From positions 248,001-312,000 of the forward strand of contig NZ_JABEQK010000002.1 in the NCBI RefSeq assembly GCF_014174275.1: 64,000 bases of DNA. Reading direction: 5' to 3'. Position 1 is the stretch's first letter. Each line of letters opens with the position of its first letter. The notes below the pieces were generated by a model, which worked only from the letters and a program-made list of their open reading frames with translations, was not told the DNA's origin and searched no databases. The position numbers were made by a program, and so were the translations under genes. Of this stretch, positions 17,519 to 28,586 are shown in pieces. This DNA is from Gluconacetobacter takamatsuzukensis (GTDB taxonomy: Bacteria > Pseudomonadota > Alphaproteobacteria > Acetobacterales > Acetobacteraceae).

Positions 17519-18577
17519 GTGCCTCCTTCTTCCGCCGCCCTGCTGCGCTGGTACGACCGCCATCGCCGGACCCTGCCCTGGCGGGCCCTGCCCGGCCGGA
17601 CAGCCGATCCCTATCACGTCTGGCTCAGCGAAATCATGCTGCAACAGACGACGGTGGCGGCGGTCATCCCCTATTACCATCGTTTCCTCGACCTGTTTCC
17701 CACGGTGGGCGACCTGGCACGGGCCGAATCCGACACGGTTATGGCCGCATGGGCGGGCCTCGGCTACTATGCGCGGGCCCGCAACCTGCACGCCTGCGCG
17801 CAGGCCGTGGCGGCCGCCGGCGGCTTTCCGCGCGACGTGGCAGGCCTGCTGGCGCTGCCCGGCGTGGGCACCTACACCGCCGCCGCCATCGCCGCCATCG
17901 CGTTCGGCCTGCCGGTGGTGCCGGTCGACGGCAATGTGGAGCGCGTGACCAGCCGGCTCTTCGCCCTGACCGACCCGCTGCCCGGCGCCCGCAAGGCCAT
18001 CGCCCGCCACGCCGCCACCCTGAACGCCTCGCCCGAAGCCCAGGCCCGCCCCTCCGATTTCGCGCAGGCGCTGTTCGATCTCGGGGCGGGCATCTGCACG
18101 CCGCGCCAGCCGGCCTGCGCCCTGTGCCCATGGCGCGAGCCCTGCGCCGGCCTCCGCCAGGGCATCGCCGCCGGCCTGCCGGCCAAGGCGCCCCGCACCG
18201 CCCGCCCGGTGCGCCACGGCGCGCATTTCCTGCTGGCCGATGCCGCCGGCCATATCCTGCTCCGCCGCCGGCCGGAAAAAGGGCTGCTGGGCGGCATGCT
18301 GGAACTGCCGGGCACCGAATGGCGCACCACCCCCTGGCCCGAGGCCGAGGCCCTGCCCCACGCCCCGGCCCACGCCGACTGGCGCCCGGCGGGCCGCGTC
18401 ACCCACGTCTTCACCCATTTCACATTGCATGTGGATGTCTACGCCGCCCAGGTCGCGCATTTCCCCAACAGCGTGGCCCGCATCGGCGGAATGGCTGTGA
18501 CGCACGCCGACCTCGACACGCTGGCCCTGCCGTCGCTGATGCGCAAATGCGTGGCCATGGCATGGCCCGAGCCCTGA
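17519..18577 (+). CDS. mutY: A/G-specific adenine glycosylase
   Basis: A 352-residue repair glycosylase removing adenine opposite 8-oxoguanine. Present: the N-terminal WRALPGRTADPYHVWLSEIMLQQT region, the helix-hairpin-helix ALPGVGTYTAAAIAAIAFG, the catalytic Asp in VPVDGNVERV, and the 4Fe-4S ligands in CTPRQPACALCPWREPC (C-x6-C-x2-C-x5-C). A C-terminal Nudix-like 8-oxoG recognition domain includes LLGGMLELPGTEW and HVFTHFTLHV. The start is a GTG at 17519, immediately after the dciA start on the other strand; there is no visible Shine-Dalgarno, so it may be leaderless. Confidence 0.94.
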   Translation: MPPSSAALLRWYDRHRRTLPWRALPGRTADPYHVWLSEIMLQQTTVAAVIPYYHRFLDLFPTVGDLARAESDTVMAAWAGLGYYARARNLHACAQAVAAAGGFPRDVAGLLALPGVGTYTAAAIAAIAFGLPVVPVDGNVERVTSRLFALTDPLPGARKAIARHAATLNASPEAQARPSDFAQALFDLGAGICTPRQPACALCPWREPCAGLRQGIAAGLPAKAPRTARPVRHGAHFLLADAAGHILLRRRPEKGLLGGMLELPGTEWRTTPWPEAEALPHAPAHADWRPAGRVTHVFTHFTLHVDVYAAQVAHFPNSVARIGGMAVTHADLDTLALPSLMRKCVAMAWPEP

Positions 18578-18595
18578 ACGGGGCGCAGGGCTCGG
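18567..18595 (+). terminator. Hairpin at the mutY stop
   Basis: CCGAGCCCT (18567-18575) pairs with AGGGCTCGG (18587-18595) around an 11-nt loop and overlaps the mutY stop codon. There is no strong T run, so termination is likely but not certain. Confidence 0.4.
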
Positions 18596-18778
18596 TCGCA
18601 CGCCGTTCCGTCATGCTTCCGTCATTTTTTCTTGACGATTCGTAAAGCGACAAGCTTGACTGATTGCGCGGTCCGGATGGCCTGCTTCCCAGGTCCGGTC
18701 CCGCCGCGAATGCCTTCCTGCAAGCGAAAACCGCCAGAATCCCTCGGCGGCCCGTCGTTTCCGGAGGGGATGGAGAGC

Positions 18779-18925
18779 ATGATGACCGTCATTACCGCGT
18801 TTCTGTCGTCATCCCTGCCGGTTCTGGGCCTGTGCCTCGCCATGGGCTGTGCCGCGCTGGCCGCATGGCGCAACGCCCCTGCGCCCCAGCCGGTTCCCGT
18901 CCGCGTCCGTTCGCGCCGCCGCTGA
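18779..18925 (+). CDS. Small single-pass membrane protein, 48 aa
   Basis: A 48-codon gene reading MMTVITAFLSSSLPVLG and onward through a hydrophobic stretch (LCLAMGCAALAAW) to a Pro/Arg-rich basic tail ending RVRSRRR. GGAGGGG at 18763-18769 is 9 bp before the ATG at 18779; the ATG at 18770 is too close to the box. The layout (one membrane helix, positive cytoplasmic tail) fits a small inner-membrane protein. I do not recognise a family. It lies between mutY and hemH on the same strand. Confidence 0.5.
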   Translation: MMTVITAFLSSSLPVLGLCLAMGCAALAAWRNAPAPQPVPVRVRSRRR

Positions 18926-19019
18926 ATACGCGCCCCGTCGCGTCCGGTTCCGCCCCGATCCGTTTTGCCGGCCTGCCCGTTTTGCCAGTCTCCGGCGGGT
19001 CCTGTAGCATCCCGGACCG

Positions 19020-20057
19020 ATGACCTTCCTTACCGTCCGTCCGGGCGATTCCCTCGCCCCGTCCCGTATCGGCGTCCTGCTGACCAATCTCGGCACGCCC
19101 GATGACACCGGCTATGGCGCGGTGCGGCGCTATCTGGCCGAATTCCTGTCCGACCGGCGGATCATCGAAGCCCATCCGGCCCTCTGGCAGCCCATCCTGC
19201 GCGGGCCGATCCTGACCCTGCGCCCCCGCCGCACCGGCAGCGCCTATCGCCGCATCTGGAACCGGGAGCGCGACGAGAGCCCCCTGCGCACCTACACCCG
19301 CGCGCAGGGCGAAGCCCTGGCCGAGCGCCTGGAGCCCGACGGCGTGGCGGTGGAATGGGCCATGCGCTACGGCACGCCCTCGATCGCGTCGGGCATCGCC
19401 GCCCTGCTGCGCCGGGGCTGCGACCGGGTGCTGCTGCTGCCGCTCTACCCGCAATACAGCGCCACCACGACCGCGACCGCCAACGACCAGGCCTTCCGCG
19501 CCCTGATGCGCCTGCGCAACCAGCCGGCCGTGCGCACCGTACCGCCCTTCCCCGATCATCCGCTCTATATCGCGGCCCTGGCCCGCTCGGTGCGGGAGAC
19601 GCTGGCCGGCCTGCCCTTCGCCCCCCAGCGGATCGTGGCCTCGTTCCACGGCCTGCCCCGCGCCTATGTCGAGCGCGGCGACACCTATGCCGAGGAATGC
19701 ACCCGCACCATGGCGGCGCTGCGGCAGGCCTTGGACATGGACGAAACGACCATGCCGCTGACCTACCAGTCCCGCTTCGGCCCCGCCCGTTGGCTGGAAC
19801 CCTATACCGCGCCGCTGATCGCCGGCCTGCCGGCCCAGGGCGTCACGCGCGTCGCGGTCATCATGCCCGGCTTCATGGCCGACTGCATCGAAACGCTGGA
19901 CGAAATCGGCAACGAGGTCCGGTCGGAATTCCTCGCCGCCGGCGGCACCGATTTCGCCCTCATCCCGTGCCTGAATGCCGCCCCGGCCGCCATCGACCTG
20001 CTGGAGGCCCTGACCCGGCAGGAACTCGCCGGCTGGCTGCCGGCCCAGCCGGCCTGA
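19020..20057 (+). CDS. hemH: Ferrochelatase
   Basis: A 345-residue enzyme inserting iron into protoporphyrin IX, the last step of protoheme synthesis. Motifs: GVLLTNLGTPD near the N-terminus, LLLPLYPQYSATTTATAND, VASFHGLPRAYVERGDTY with the metal-site His, TYQSRFGPARWLEPYT, and VIMPGFMADCIETLDEI with the conserved Glu. The length is normal for proteobacterial HemH. A 13-bp perfect hairpin lies 6 bp after the stop. Confidence 0.97.
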   Translation: MTFLTVRPGDSLAPSRIGVLLTNLGTPDDTGYGAVRRYLAEFLSDRRIIEAHPALWQPILRGPILTLRPRRTGSAYRRIWNRERDESPLRTYTRAQGEALAERLEPDGVAVEWAMRYGTPSIASGIAALLRRGCDRVLLLPLYPQYSATTTATANDQAFRALMRLRNQPAVRTVPPFPDHPLYIAALARSVRETLAGLPFAPQRIVASFHGLPRAYVERGDTYAEECTRTMAALRQALDMDETTMPLTYQSRFGPARWLEPYTAPLIAGLPAQGVTRVAVIMPGFMADCIETLDEIGNEVRSEFLAAGGTDFALIPCLNAAPAAIDLLEALTRQELAGWLPAQPA

Positions 20058-20063
20058 CCACGG

Positions 20064-20092
20064 ATCGGGGTCGCCCAATGGGCGACCCCGAT
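20064..20092. terminator. Perfect 13-bp hairpin between hemH and the convergent small gene
   Basis: ATCGGGGTCGCCC (20064-20076) and GGGCGACCCCGAT (20080-20092) form a perfect stem with a 3-nt loop, AAT. It sits between the ends of two convergent genes, so it can serve both. There is no T run. Confidence 0.65.
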
Positions 20093-20117
20093 GCCGCACG
20101 GGCCTCTGCGGCCCGGT

Positions 20118-20480
20118 TCAATGCGTGTTGGGGGCCTGCGGATGTTCCGCATCCCACAGCGTGGCCTTCTGCTCGTCCGTCTTGCTCTGGCGATACCGCT
20201 CCAGCATGCTCAGATGCGGGTCGACCGGATGTTCCTTGTCGTACAGGGCCGCCTTCTCCCGCAATGTCTTGCGGTATTCGTGGCGGGTATACATGCCGGC
20301 GGCACAGCCCCCGACCGCCCCCAGCACGGCATGATGGTTGGCCACATGCCCGCCGACCGCACCGACCGCGCCATATTTCAGGCATCCGCCCGGTTCCGCA
20401 TGCGCTCCGGCCACCAGGCCGGCCGACATCAGGCCGGCAGTCAGCAGCATCGCCATGCCGCGCGTCTGGATCTTCTTCAT
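20118..20480 (-). CDS. Exported small Gly-zipper-like hypothetical protein
   Basis: A 120-residue protein: basic start MKKIQTRG, hydrophobic core, cleavage after AHA. Then comes a Gly/Ala-rich segment (GGCLKYGAVGAVGGHVANHH, continuing AVLGAVGGCAAG) resembling a glycine-zipper membrane hairpin. A charged C-terminal half follows (RKTLREKAALYDKEHP, RYRQSKTDEQKATLWDAEHP), in which the KEHP and AEHP endings suggest an internal repeat. The function is unknown; the periplasm or outer membrane is likely. ATG at 20480. Confidence 0.6.
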   Translation of the reverse strand: MKKIQTRGMAMLLTAGLMSAGLVAGAHAEPGGCLKYGAVGAVGGHVANHHAVLGAVGGCAAGMYTRHEYRKTLREKAALYDKEHPVDPHLSMLERYRQSKTDEQKATLWDAEHPQAPNTH

Positions 20481-20584
20481 CAGTCCTGTCCATGCTCCAA
20501 TGGCGGGTAGCGGATGGAAACACCCATCCGCCCCCGCCGACATCAGTCTTCAGACATACTATGTCATTCCCGTGACGTCAGCGC

Positions 20585-21256
20585 TTACGGGCTGTCGCAG
20601 CTTTCGGTCAGCGGATTGAAGAACCGTCCGCCGGTGCAGGCCACGGTAGGCGAGGGCGCCTGCTGGGGAGGCGTGGGCTGCACATAAGGCTGCGGCACAT
20701 AGGCCTGATTGGGATAAGGCTGCGCCGGGTAGGGCTGTGTCGGATAAGGCTGGGCGGGATAGCCATATCCCGCGGGCGGATAGGCGCCTCCCTGATAGGC
20801 CGGCGGCGGATAATCGTCGTAATCCGCCCCGTACCCGTCATCCGCGTACCCATCGTCATACGCGCCATAGGCCGCCGCCCCGGCAGCCATGCCGAACATC
20901 GTGCCGAACGCCAGCGGCCAGCCCCAGCCGCCGTAATATCCACCCCAGCCCGGATAGCCCCAGCCACCCCAGCCGCCACCCCAACCGCCGTAACCGCCAT
21001 ACCCACGATAATAGCCGCCACCGCCGCGATAATAACCACCGCCGCCCCGGTAGCCGCCTCCATACCCGCCACCGTGCCAGCCACCACCACCGCCGCCACG
21101 GTAACCACCGCCACCGCCGCCGAACCCGTGGCCGCCACCACCGCCGCCCCCATGGCCGCCGCCGCCACCGCCGCCATGCTGAGCCAGGGCTCCGGCCGGC
21201 GCCATCGCCACGCCCAGCATGACCGTGGCCGCCCCTAACATCAGAAATCGCCGCAT
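20585..21256 (-). CDS. Secreted Gly/Tyr/Pro-rich low-complexity protein
   Basis: A 223-residue protein. A signal peptide (MRRFLMLGAATVMLG, cleavage after ALAQ) is followed by a Gly/His then Gly/Tyr/Trp-rich region of about 80 residues and a short hydrophobic stretch (LAFGTMFGMAAGAAAYGAY). An acidic Asp/Tyr patch follows, then Pro/Gln/Tyr repeats of the type QPYP-AQPYP, and a C-terminal CTGGRFFNPLTESCDSP in which two Cys could form a disulfide. It is probably envelope-associated. Regular GGX codons make the DNA strongly repetitive. The start at 21256 has GGGAGAG upstream. Confidence 0.7.
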   Translation of the reverse strand: MRRFLMLGAATVMLGVAMAPAGALAQHGGGGGGGHGGGGGGGHGFGGGGGGYRGGGGGGWHGGGYGGGYRGGGGYYRGGGGYYRGYGGYGGWGGGWGGWGYPGWGGYYGGWGWPLAFGTMFGMAAGAAAYGAYDDGYADDGYGADYDDYPPPAYQGGAYPPAGYGYPAQPYPTQPYPAQPYPNQAYVPQPYVQPTPPQQAPSPTVACTGGRFFNPLTESCDSP

Positions 21257-21417
21257 GTGCCGAACTCTCCCGCGTTTCCAGCCCATATAGGCATGAAAGA
21301 TGGTCTTTTTCAGAGGGGGGACGTATCGATGTGTAACGCCTTCATACCACTCGGAAAACGCTCCCGCACGGCCACGATCGGGTCCGGCAAGGCACGAAAC
21401 GGGCGGCCCGATGCTCC

Positions 21418-22272
21418 TCAGGCCGGATGGGCGGTAGCGCGGCGCTCTTCCCAGTCGGCCATCAGGCCCATGATCGCGGCCGACGTCTCCTCGATCGAAC
21501 GCCGGCTGACATCGACCAGCGGCCAGCCATGCCGGGCGCACAGGCGCCGGGCCCAGCGCACTTCCTCCTCGACCCGCTCGGGATCGATATAGGGATTGTC
21601 CGCCAGCAGCAGCATCTCGGAACGGCGGTCGCCCATCACGTCCAGGCGATGGCGGCGGATGCTGATCAGCACGTCGGGGTCGATGGTCAGCCCCACGATC
21701 GGGCGCTGCACATGCAGCAGCTCGTCGGGCAGCGGCAGGTCGGGAATCAGCGGCACGTTCGCCGCCTTGACCCCGCAATTGGCCAGATAGAACGATGTCG
21801 GCGTCTTCGAGGCACGCGAGATGCCCACCAGCACGACATCGGCGTGCGACAGGCCGCCAATCTCCTGCCCGTCATCATGCGCCAGCACGAAATGCATGGC
21901 GTCGATCCGGCGGAAATAGGCATCGTCCATCACATACTGGCCGCCCGGCCGGCCGATCGCCTTCTCGCCCAACTCGTCCTGCAACACGGCCGTCACCGGG
22001 TCCAGCACGTTGATCAGCCGCACCTTCATATGCGCACAGCCGATCGTGAGCTCATGCTGCAACCGCTGGTCGACCACCGAGGACAGGACCGGCCCCCGAT
22101 CCTGCTCGATGGCCTCCAGCACCCGCCGCAACTGCGACCGGGTACGGATCAGGTTCCAGCGATGGCAGGTAACTTCGGCATGGCTGAACTGGGCGATCGA
22201 GGCCCGGACGACGGAATCCAACGTCTGTCCCGTCGCATCCGACACCAGATGCAGCACGATGTGAGGCGACAT
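21418..22272 (-). CDS. ppsR: PPDK/PEP synthase regulatory protein (kinase-pyrophosphorylase, DUF299)
   Basis: A 284-residue protein with the family signature LHLVSDATGQTLDSVVRA at the start, the P-loop-like GISRASKTPTSFYLAN, HDDGQEIGGLSHADVVLVG, and a C-terminal ARRLCARHGWPLVDVSRRSIEET. These bifunctional proteins phosphorylate a Thr on the PPDK/PEP synthase catalytic domain with ADP and remove it by phosphorolysis. Its target gene, ppdK, is the next gene upstream on the same strand (136 bp gap with a strong hairpin), which supports PPDK as the substrate. ATG at 22272. Confidence 0.93.
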   Translation of the reverse strand: MSPHIVLHLVSDATGQTLDSVVRASIAQFSHAEVTCHRWNLIRTRSQLRRVLEAIEQDRGPVLSSVVDQRLQHELTIGCAHMKVRLINVLDPVTAVLQDELGEKAIGRPGGQYVMDDAYFRRIDAMHFVLAHDDGQEIGGLSHADVVLVGISRASKTPTSFYLANCGVKAANVPLIPDLPLPDELLHVQRPIVGLTIDPDVLISIRRHRLDVMGDRRSEMLLLADNPYIDPERVEEEVRWARRLCARHGWPLVDVSRRSIEETSAAIMGLMADWEERRATAHPA

Positions 22273-22362
22273 GGGCGCAACCGGGCTCCGCCATCGCCCC
22301 GGGCGGCACGAGCCACCCGGGGGAATAAAATCCGAGGAAACAAGACAAGTCAGGCAGACAGC

Positions 22363-22395
22363 CCCGCCCTGCCCGCGCGATGCGGGCAGGGCGGG
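22363..22395 (-). terminator. 14-bp perfect hairpin between ppdK and ppsR
   Basis: CCCGCCCTGCCCGC (22363-22376) and GCGGGCAGGGCGGG (22382-22395) form a perfect stem with a 5-nt loop, 13 bp past the ppdK stop. No T run follows on the minus strand. It may lower ppsR expression relative to ppdK by partial termination, or protect the ppdK mRNA end. Confidence 0.55.
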
Positions 22396-22408
22396 ACCGA
22401 TGCCGTGG

Positions 22409-25093
<2,685 letters not shown>

Positions 25094-25358
25094 AGCTCTC
25101 TCCTCTGTCCCGCCCATTCTACTGTGGAACGTGAACATCTCCTGGCCCGACGCCGCATACTCATCTTGTTTGTTCTTGGTGTAGTCAGTCCGGCCCCCAC
25201 CGGGCCCTTCTAGCCGGAAGGCGCATCAATTACGATCCTTTTTCACGCAGCCGATCCACCCAAGCCCCACGAAAGCTGCCGGTTGACATGCCCACCGGGA
25301 TAGGCAACCTCATCGTTCGATGCCCGCAATCAATCAAGAAAATAAGGCCACAATCGGG

Positions 25359-25535
25359 ATGAAAAAGCTGTACCTGGCTCTGCTGCTGCCCTTTGTCGGG
25401 TTGCTCTGGCTTCCGTTCTATGACCGAACGGAACCGACCCTGCTGGGTTTCCCTTTCTTTTACTGGTACCAGCTCGCCTGGGTGCCGGCGACGTCCCTGC
25501 TGGTGTGGGTCGTCTGGAAGCGGGACGCACGCTGA
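25359..25535 (+). CDS. DUF3311 small membrane protein (transporter partner)
   Basis: A 58-residue protein with two hydrophobic helices: LYLALLLPFVGLLWLPFY and, after a YDRTEPTLLGFPFFYWYQ segment, WVPATSLLVWVVW, ending KRDAR. The pattern of a first helix, a LGFPFFYWYQ motif and a second helix is typical of DUF3311, which is found beside sodium:solute symporters. Its stop overlaps the symporter ATG (TGATG), so the two are coupled. The start at 25359 has only a weak ribosome site; an upstream in-frame ATG at 25320 would add a polar stretch. Confidence 0.75.
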   Translation: MKKLYLALLLPFVGLLWLPFYDRTEPTLLGFPFFYWYQLAWVPATSLLVWVVWKRDAR

Positions 25536-27019
25536 TGACATCGCACGTTCCTTCCGCCCCCGCACTGGTCGTCTTCATCCTGTTCTTCGCCATGACCATC
25601 CTGCTGGGCAGCACGGTATCGTGGTGGCGCGGGCGCGGGCGCAGCCGGGCCGCACAGCCCGACGCCCACGGGTCCGAGGACTGGGGCCTGGGCGGCCGCC
25701 AGTTCGGCACCTGGGTCACGTGGTTCCTGGTCGGCGGCGACTTCTATACCGCCTATACCGTCATCGCGGTGCCCGCCCTGGTCTACGCGACCGGCGCGTT
25801 CGGCTTCTTCGCACTGCCCTATACCATCATCGTCTATCCGTTCGTGTTCCTGGTCATGCCCATCCTGTGGCAGATCGCCCATGACGGCAGGCACGCGACG
25901 GCGGCCGACATCGTCCGCGCCCGCTTCGGCAGCCGCGCGCTGGAACTGGCCATCGCCGCCAGCGGGCTGATCGCGGTCATGCCCTATATCGCGCTGCAGC
26001 TCATCGGCATCCGCACCGTCATCGAGGCCCTGGGCCTGCCGGGCGAAATCCCGCTGATCGTCGCCTTCCTCTCGCTGGCCGCCTACACCTGGCTGGGCGG
26101 CCTGCACGCGCCGGCGCTCACCGCCTTCATCAAGGACATCATGATCTATATCGCGGTCCTGGCCGCGGTCACGGTCATTCCGCTGCACCTGGGCGGCTAC
26201 GGCGCCATGTTCGCCACGGCGGCGCAGCACCTGCCCCACCCGCCCGAAGGCCATGCGCTGATGCCGGGCCAGAGCGTGCCCTATGCCACGCTCGCCCTGT
26301 CGTCGGCACTGGCGGCCTTCCTCTACCCGCATACGCTCACCGGCGTGCTGGCCGCCCGCTCGGCCGACACCATCCGCAAGAACGCGGTCATGCTGCCGGC
26401 CTATACGCTGCTGCTGGGCCTGATCGCGATGCTGGGCCTGATGGCCCACGCCGCCGGGGTCGTGACCACCAACACCTCGTCGATCGTCCCCAACCTGTTC
26501 CTGGCGATATTCCCCGACTGGTTCACCGGCTTCTGCTTCGCGGCCATCGCCGTGGGCGCGCTGGTCCCCGCCGCCGTCATGGCGATCGGCGCCGCAAACC
26601 TCGTGACCAGCAACATCTCCCCCGGCCTGCGCAACAATGTCCGCGCCTCGCGCCTCGTCGCCCTCGTGGTCAAGCTGGGCGCGCTGGCCTGCGTGCTGTT
26701 CCTCAACGCCCATTTCGCCATCGACCTGCAACTGCTGGGCGGCCTGTGGATCCTGCAGACCTTCCCGGCACTGGTGCTGGGCATCACGAAGCTGCGCTTC
26801 TCCGCCGCGGCGATGCTGACGGGCTGGGCCGTGGGCACGCTCTACGGCACCTATGTCTGCTTCCATGACGGGCTCAAGCCCACCCACATGCTGTCGATCG
26901 GCGGCATGCACCAGCTCGTCTCCACCGGCCTGCTGGCGCTGCTGGTCAATATCGGCACCGTGGTCATCGTCAGCCTGCTGGTCCCCGGCCGCAGCCGCAA
27001 GGGCGCCACCGCCGCCTGA
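25535..27019 (+). CDS. Sodium:solute symporter family permease (monocarboxylate type)
   Basis: A 494-residue protein with about 13 hydrophobic helices and SSS-family features: GGRQFGTWVTWFLVGGDFYTAYTVIAVP early on, GGLHAPALTAFIKDIMIYIAV in the middle, and FLYPHTLTGVLAARSADTIRKN. This layout, with a DUF3311 partner, resembles the MctP-type monocarboxylate permeases (lactate, pyruvate, acetate, short amino acids). Import of a monocarboxylate would fit the neighbouring pyruvate, phosphate dikinase, though the substrate is inferred. The C-terminus is Arg/Lys-rich and short. Confidence 0.85.
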   Translation: MTSHVPSAPALVVFILFFAMTILLGSTVSWWRGRGRSRAAQPDAHGSEDWGLGGRQFGTWVTWFLVGGDFYTAYTVIAVPALVYATGAFGFFALPYTIIVYPFVFLVMPILWQIAHDGRHATAADIVRARFGSRALELAIAASGLIAVMPYIALQLIGIRTVIEALGLPGEIPLIVAFLSLAAYTWLGGLHAPALTAFIKDIMIYIAVLAAVTVIPLHLGGYGAMFATAAQHLPHPPEGHALMPGQSVPYATLALSSALAAFLYPHTLTGVLAARSADTIRKNAVMLPAYTLLLGLIAMLGLMAHAAGVVTTNTSSIVPNLFLAIFPDWFTGFCFAAIAVGALVPAAVMAIGAANLVTSNISPGLRNNVRASRLVALVVKLGALACVLFLNAHFAIDLQLLGGLWILQTFPALVLGITKLRFSAAAMLTGWAVGTLYGTYVCFHDGLKPTHMLSIGGMHQLVSTGLLALLVNIGTVVIVSLLVPGRSRKGATAA

Positions 27020-27041
27020 CCCGGCCGTCGGGCGGCGCGGC

Positions 27042-28217
27042 CTACGCGGCGCCGTCCGACACCAGCACGGGCCGCGTCCCGCGCGACCACAGGCCCGACA
27101 CCCGGCGCAGCACCCGCGCCACATCGATCCCCACCTCCCAGCGGGCGACATGGTCCTGTCCCGTCGCCCCGGTCGGATAGACATCCGCCCAGTAGTTCAG
27201 ATGCCCGCGCATCGCCATTGCCAGGAAGCACGGATTGGCATGGTGGTCGGGCACCAGCTCGTAGACCAGCGTACCGGGCCGGCAGAACCCGATATTGGTC
27301 ATTCCGGCCCCCAGCGGCCCCACCACCATCGCCGCCGCCCGAAACAGGTCGATCTGCTCGGCGACCCCCATCCGCTCGGGCCGCACCACGCAGAACCCTT
27401 CCGCCGCCAGCGCCGCCGCCAGCGCCGCCTCGTTCGGAATCGCCCGATTGCCCGCCCCGCCCCGATCGACATACAGCCGCAGCCCGCGCCGGCGCATGAC
27501 CGGCACCCGCGCCGCCATGCGCGGAAAGACCGACTGGCTCAGCCGCGACAGCGCAAAATCGGCCGCCCCGGCCACGATCGTGCAATAGACGGCCCGATCC
27601 AGCCGATACTGCCGCCCGGCCGCCAGGGCCGGCCCCCCGCCCCGCTCCGTCCCCAGCAGGTCCAGCGTCTGGCGCTGCCACGGCAGCAGCTCGGGCAGCA
27701 GCCAGCGCAGCCGCCCCCGGCGCCGGATGTCGGGCCGGTCCGACAGCGCCGCCATCACCGGCAGCGCATGCGTCATCCAGTGATAGTAATTGCCCGGCCA
27801 ATGGTCGCTGCATGGCACCGCCATCCCCGGCCCCGCATGACCGATCAGGCGCGCGGAATCGACCCGCAATTCCGCCAGCATCTCGGGCGGCTGGAGGTAA
27901 CAGGTCTCCACGACCAGCTTCCCCCCCTTCAACAGCACCCGACTGTCCACGTCGTACACGACATCGCGCAGGATATGGGCCGTCAGTCCGACGGGCGTGC
28001 TGACCCAGTCCAGAAACGGGTTGGCCGCGCCCTCGCGCCGCGCGTCCGCCGGCGCAAAGCGCGCGGCTCGCGCCGGGCAGGATTCCAGCAGCACCGAAGA
28101 TTCGGCAATGTCCGCCAGCAGCACGCGGCCGGGCGGATGTCGGGGGCGGCGCAGATGCCGCAGCAGCGAAAAAACCATGATCGTGCCGGAAACCGCATGC
28201 AGGACAGGCACCAGCAT
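27042..28217 (-). CDS. Glycosyltransferase family 61 protein (DUF563)
   Basis: A 391-residue protein. The GT61 signatures are the HWPGNYYHWMTHALPVMAAL segment in the middle and VVGPLGAGMTNIGFCRPGTL followed by VYELVP near the C-terminus; LYVDRGGAGNR is the usual sugar-nucleotide region. Such enzymes add sugars to surface glycans. No other polysaccharide gene precedes it; the divergent neighbour at 28587 is also glycan-related. The start at 28217 lacks a clear Shine-Dalgarno and lies just past a family A repeat; ATGs at 28178 and further in are alternatives. Confidence 0.8.
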   Translation of the reverse strand: MLVPVLHAVSGTIMVFSLLRHLRRPRHPPGRVLLADIAESSVLLESCPARAARFAPADARREGAANPFLDWVSTPVGLTAHILRDVVYDVDSRVLLKGGKLVVETCYLQPPEMLAELRVDSARLIGHAGPGMAVPCSDHWPGNYYHWMTHALPVMAALSDRPDIRRRGRLRWLLPELLPWQRQTLDLLGTERGGGPALAAGRQYRLDRAVYCTIVAGAADFALSRLSQSVFPRMAARVPVMRRRGLRLYVDRGGAGNRAIPNEAALAAALAAEGFCVVRPERMGVAEQIDLFRAAAMVVGPLGAGMTNIGFCRPGTLVYELVPDHHANPCFLAMAMRGHLNYWADVYPTGATGQDHVARWEVGIDVARVLRRVSGLWSRGTRPVLVSDGAA

Positions 28218-28270
28218 GAGGGCAAGAGGTTGATCAGCCCTTAAGGGGCGCCGCCCTCGCCGGCGCCTTT

Positions 28271-28318
28271 CAAGGGCTTTGCCCTTGACCCACCAAAAGG
28301 CGAAGCCCTTTGGAAAAC
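28271..28318 (-). repeat. Family A double-hairpin repeat, copy 1
   Basis: Contains CAAGGGCTTTGCCCTTG (a hairpin), GACCCACC, and AAAGGCGAAGCCCTTT, ending TGGAAAACC. It is the reverse complement of the elements at 46375 and 52367. Unlike those, it lies between divergent genes, upstream of both the GT61 and RgpF-like genes, so a terminator role is not obvious for this copy. Confidence 0.75.
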
Positions 28319-28586
28319 CGTTCGTTATCAGAGAATTCGGGGATGAGTGGAACTTTCGGCAATTGTATCCGGGGCTGCCGAAACGTAACCCAATCTATGA
28401 AAGTGTAATTCGCTTTGCACCCAATACAGATAGGTGAATATGATTTCTCGTTGCACTGCCCACGGGTTCCAATAACGAAATTTTAACGAAATCGATCCGT
28501 CTTTTTTCCGCACCGGAACCATATTCATGCGTTGTGTCATTGCTTTGTTCAGACACAATCATTTCCATAAGAAAACGGAACAAACA
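28319..28586. other. AT-rich gap before the RgpF-like gene
   Basis: About 270 bp that is clearly richer in A and T than the surrounding DNA and merges into the equally AT-rich 5' half of the following gene. No gene, tRNA or clean hairpin was seen. It probably contains the promoter of the rightward gene and marks the left edge of transferred DNA. Confidence 0.4.

Noticed and set aside
18632-18778. A longer form of the small membrane protein, starting at 18632.
   Set aside because: The added part has no ribosome site and ordinary intergenic composition; GGAGGGG fits the ATG at 18779.
20610-21230. Short repeats in the DNA that might be a CRISPR array.
   Set aside because: The repeats are in frame Gly, Tyr and Pro codons of a secreted protein; there are no regular unique spacers.
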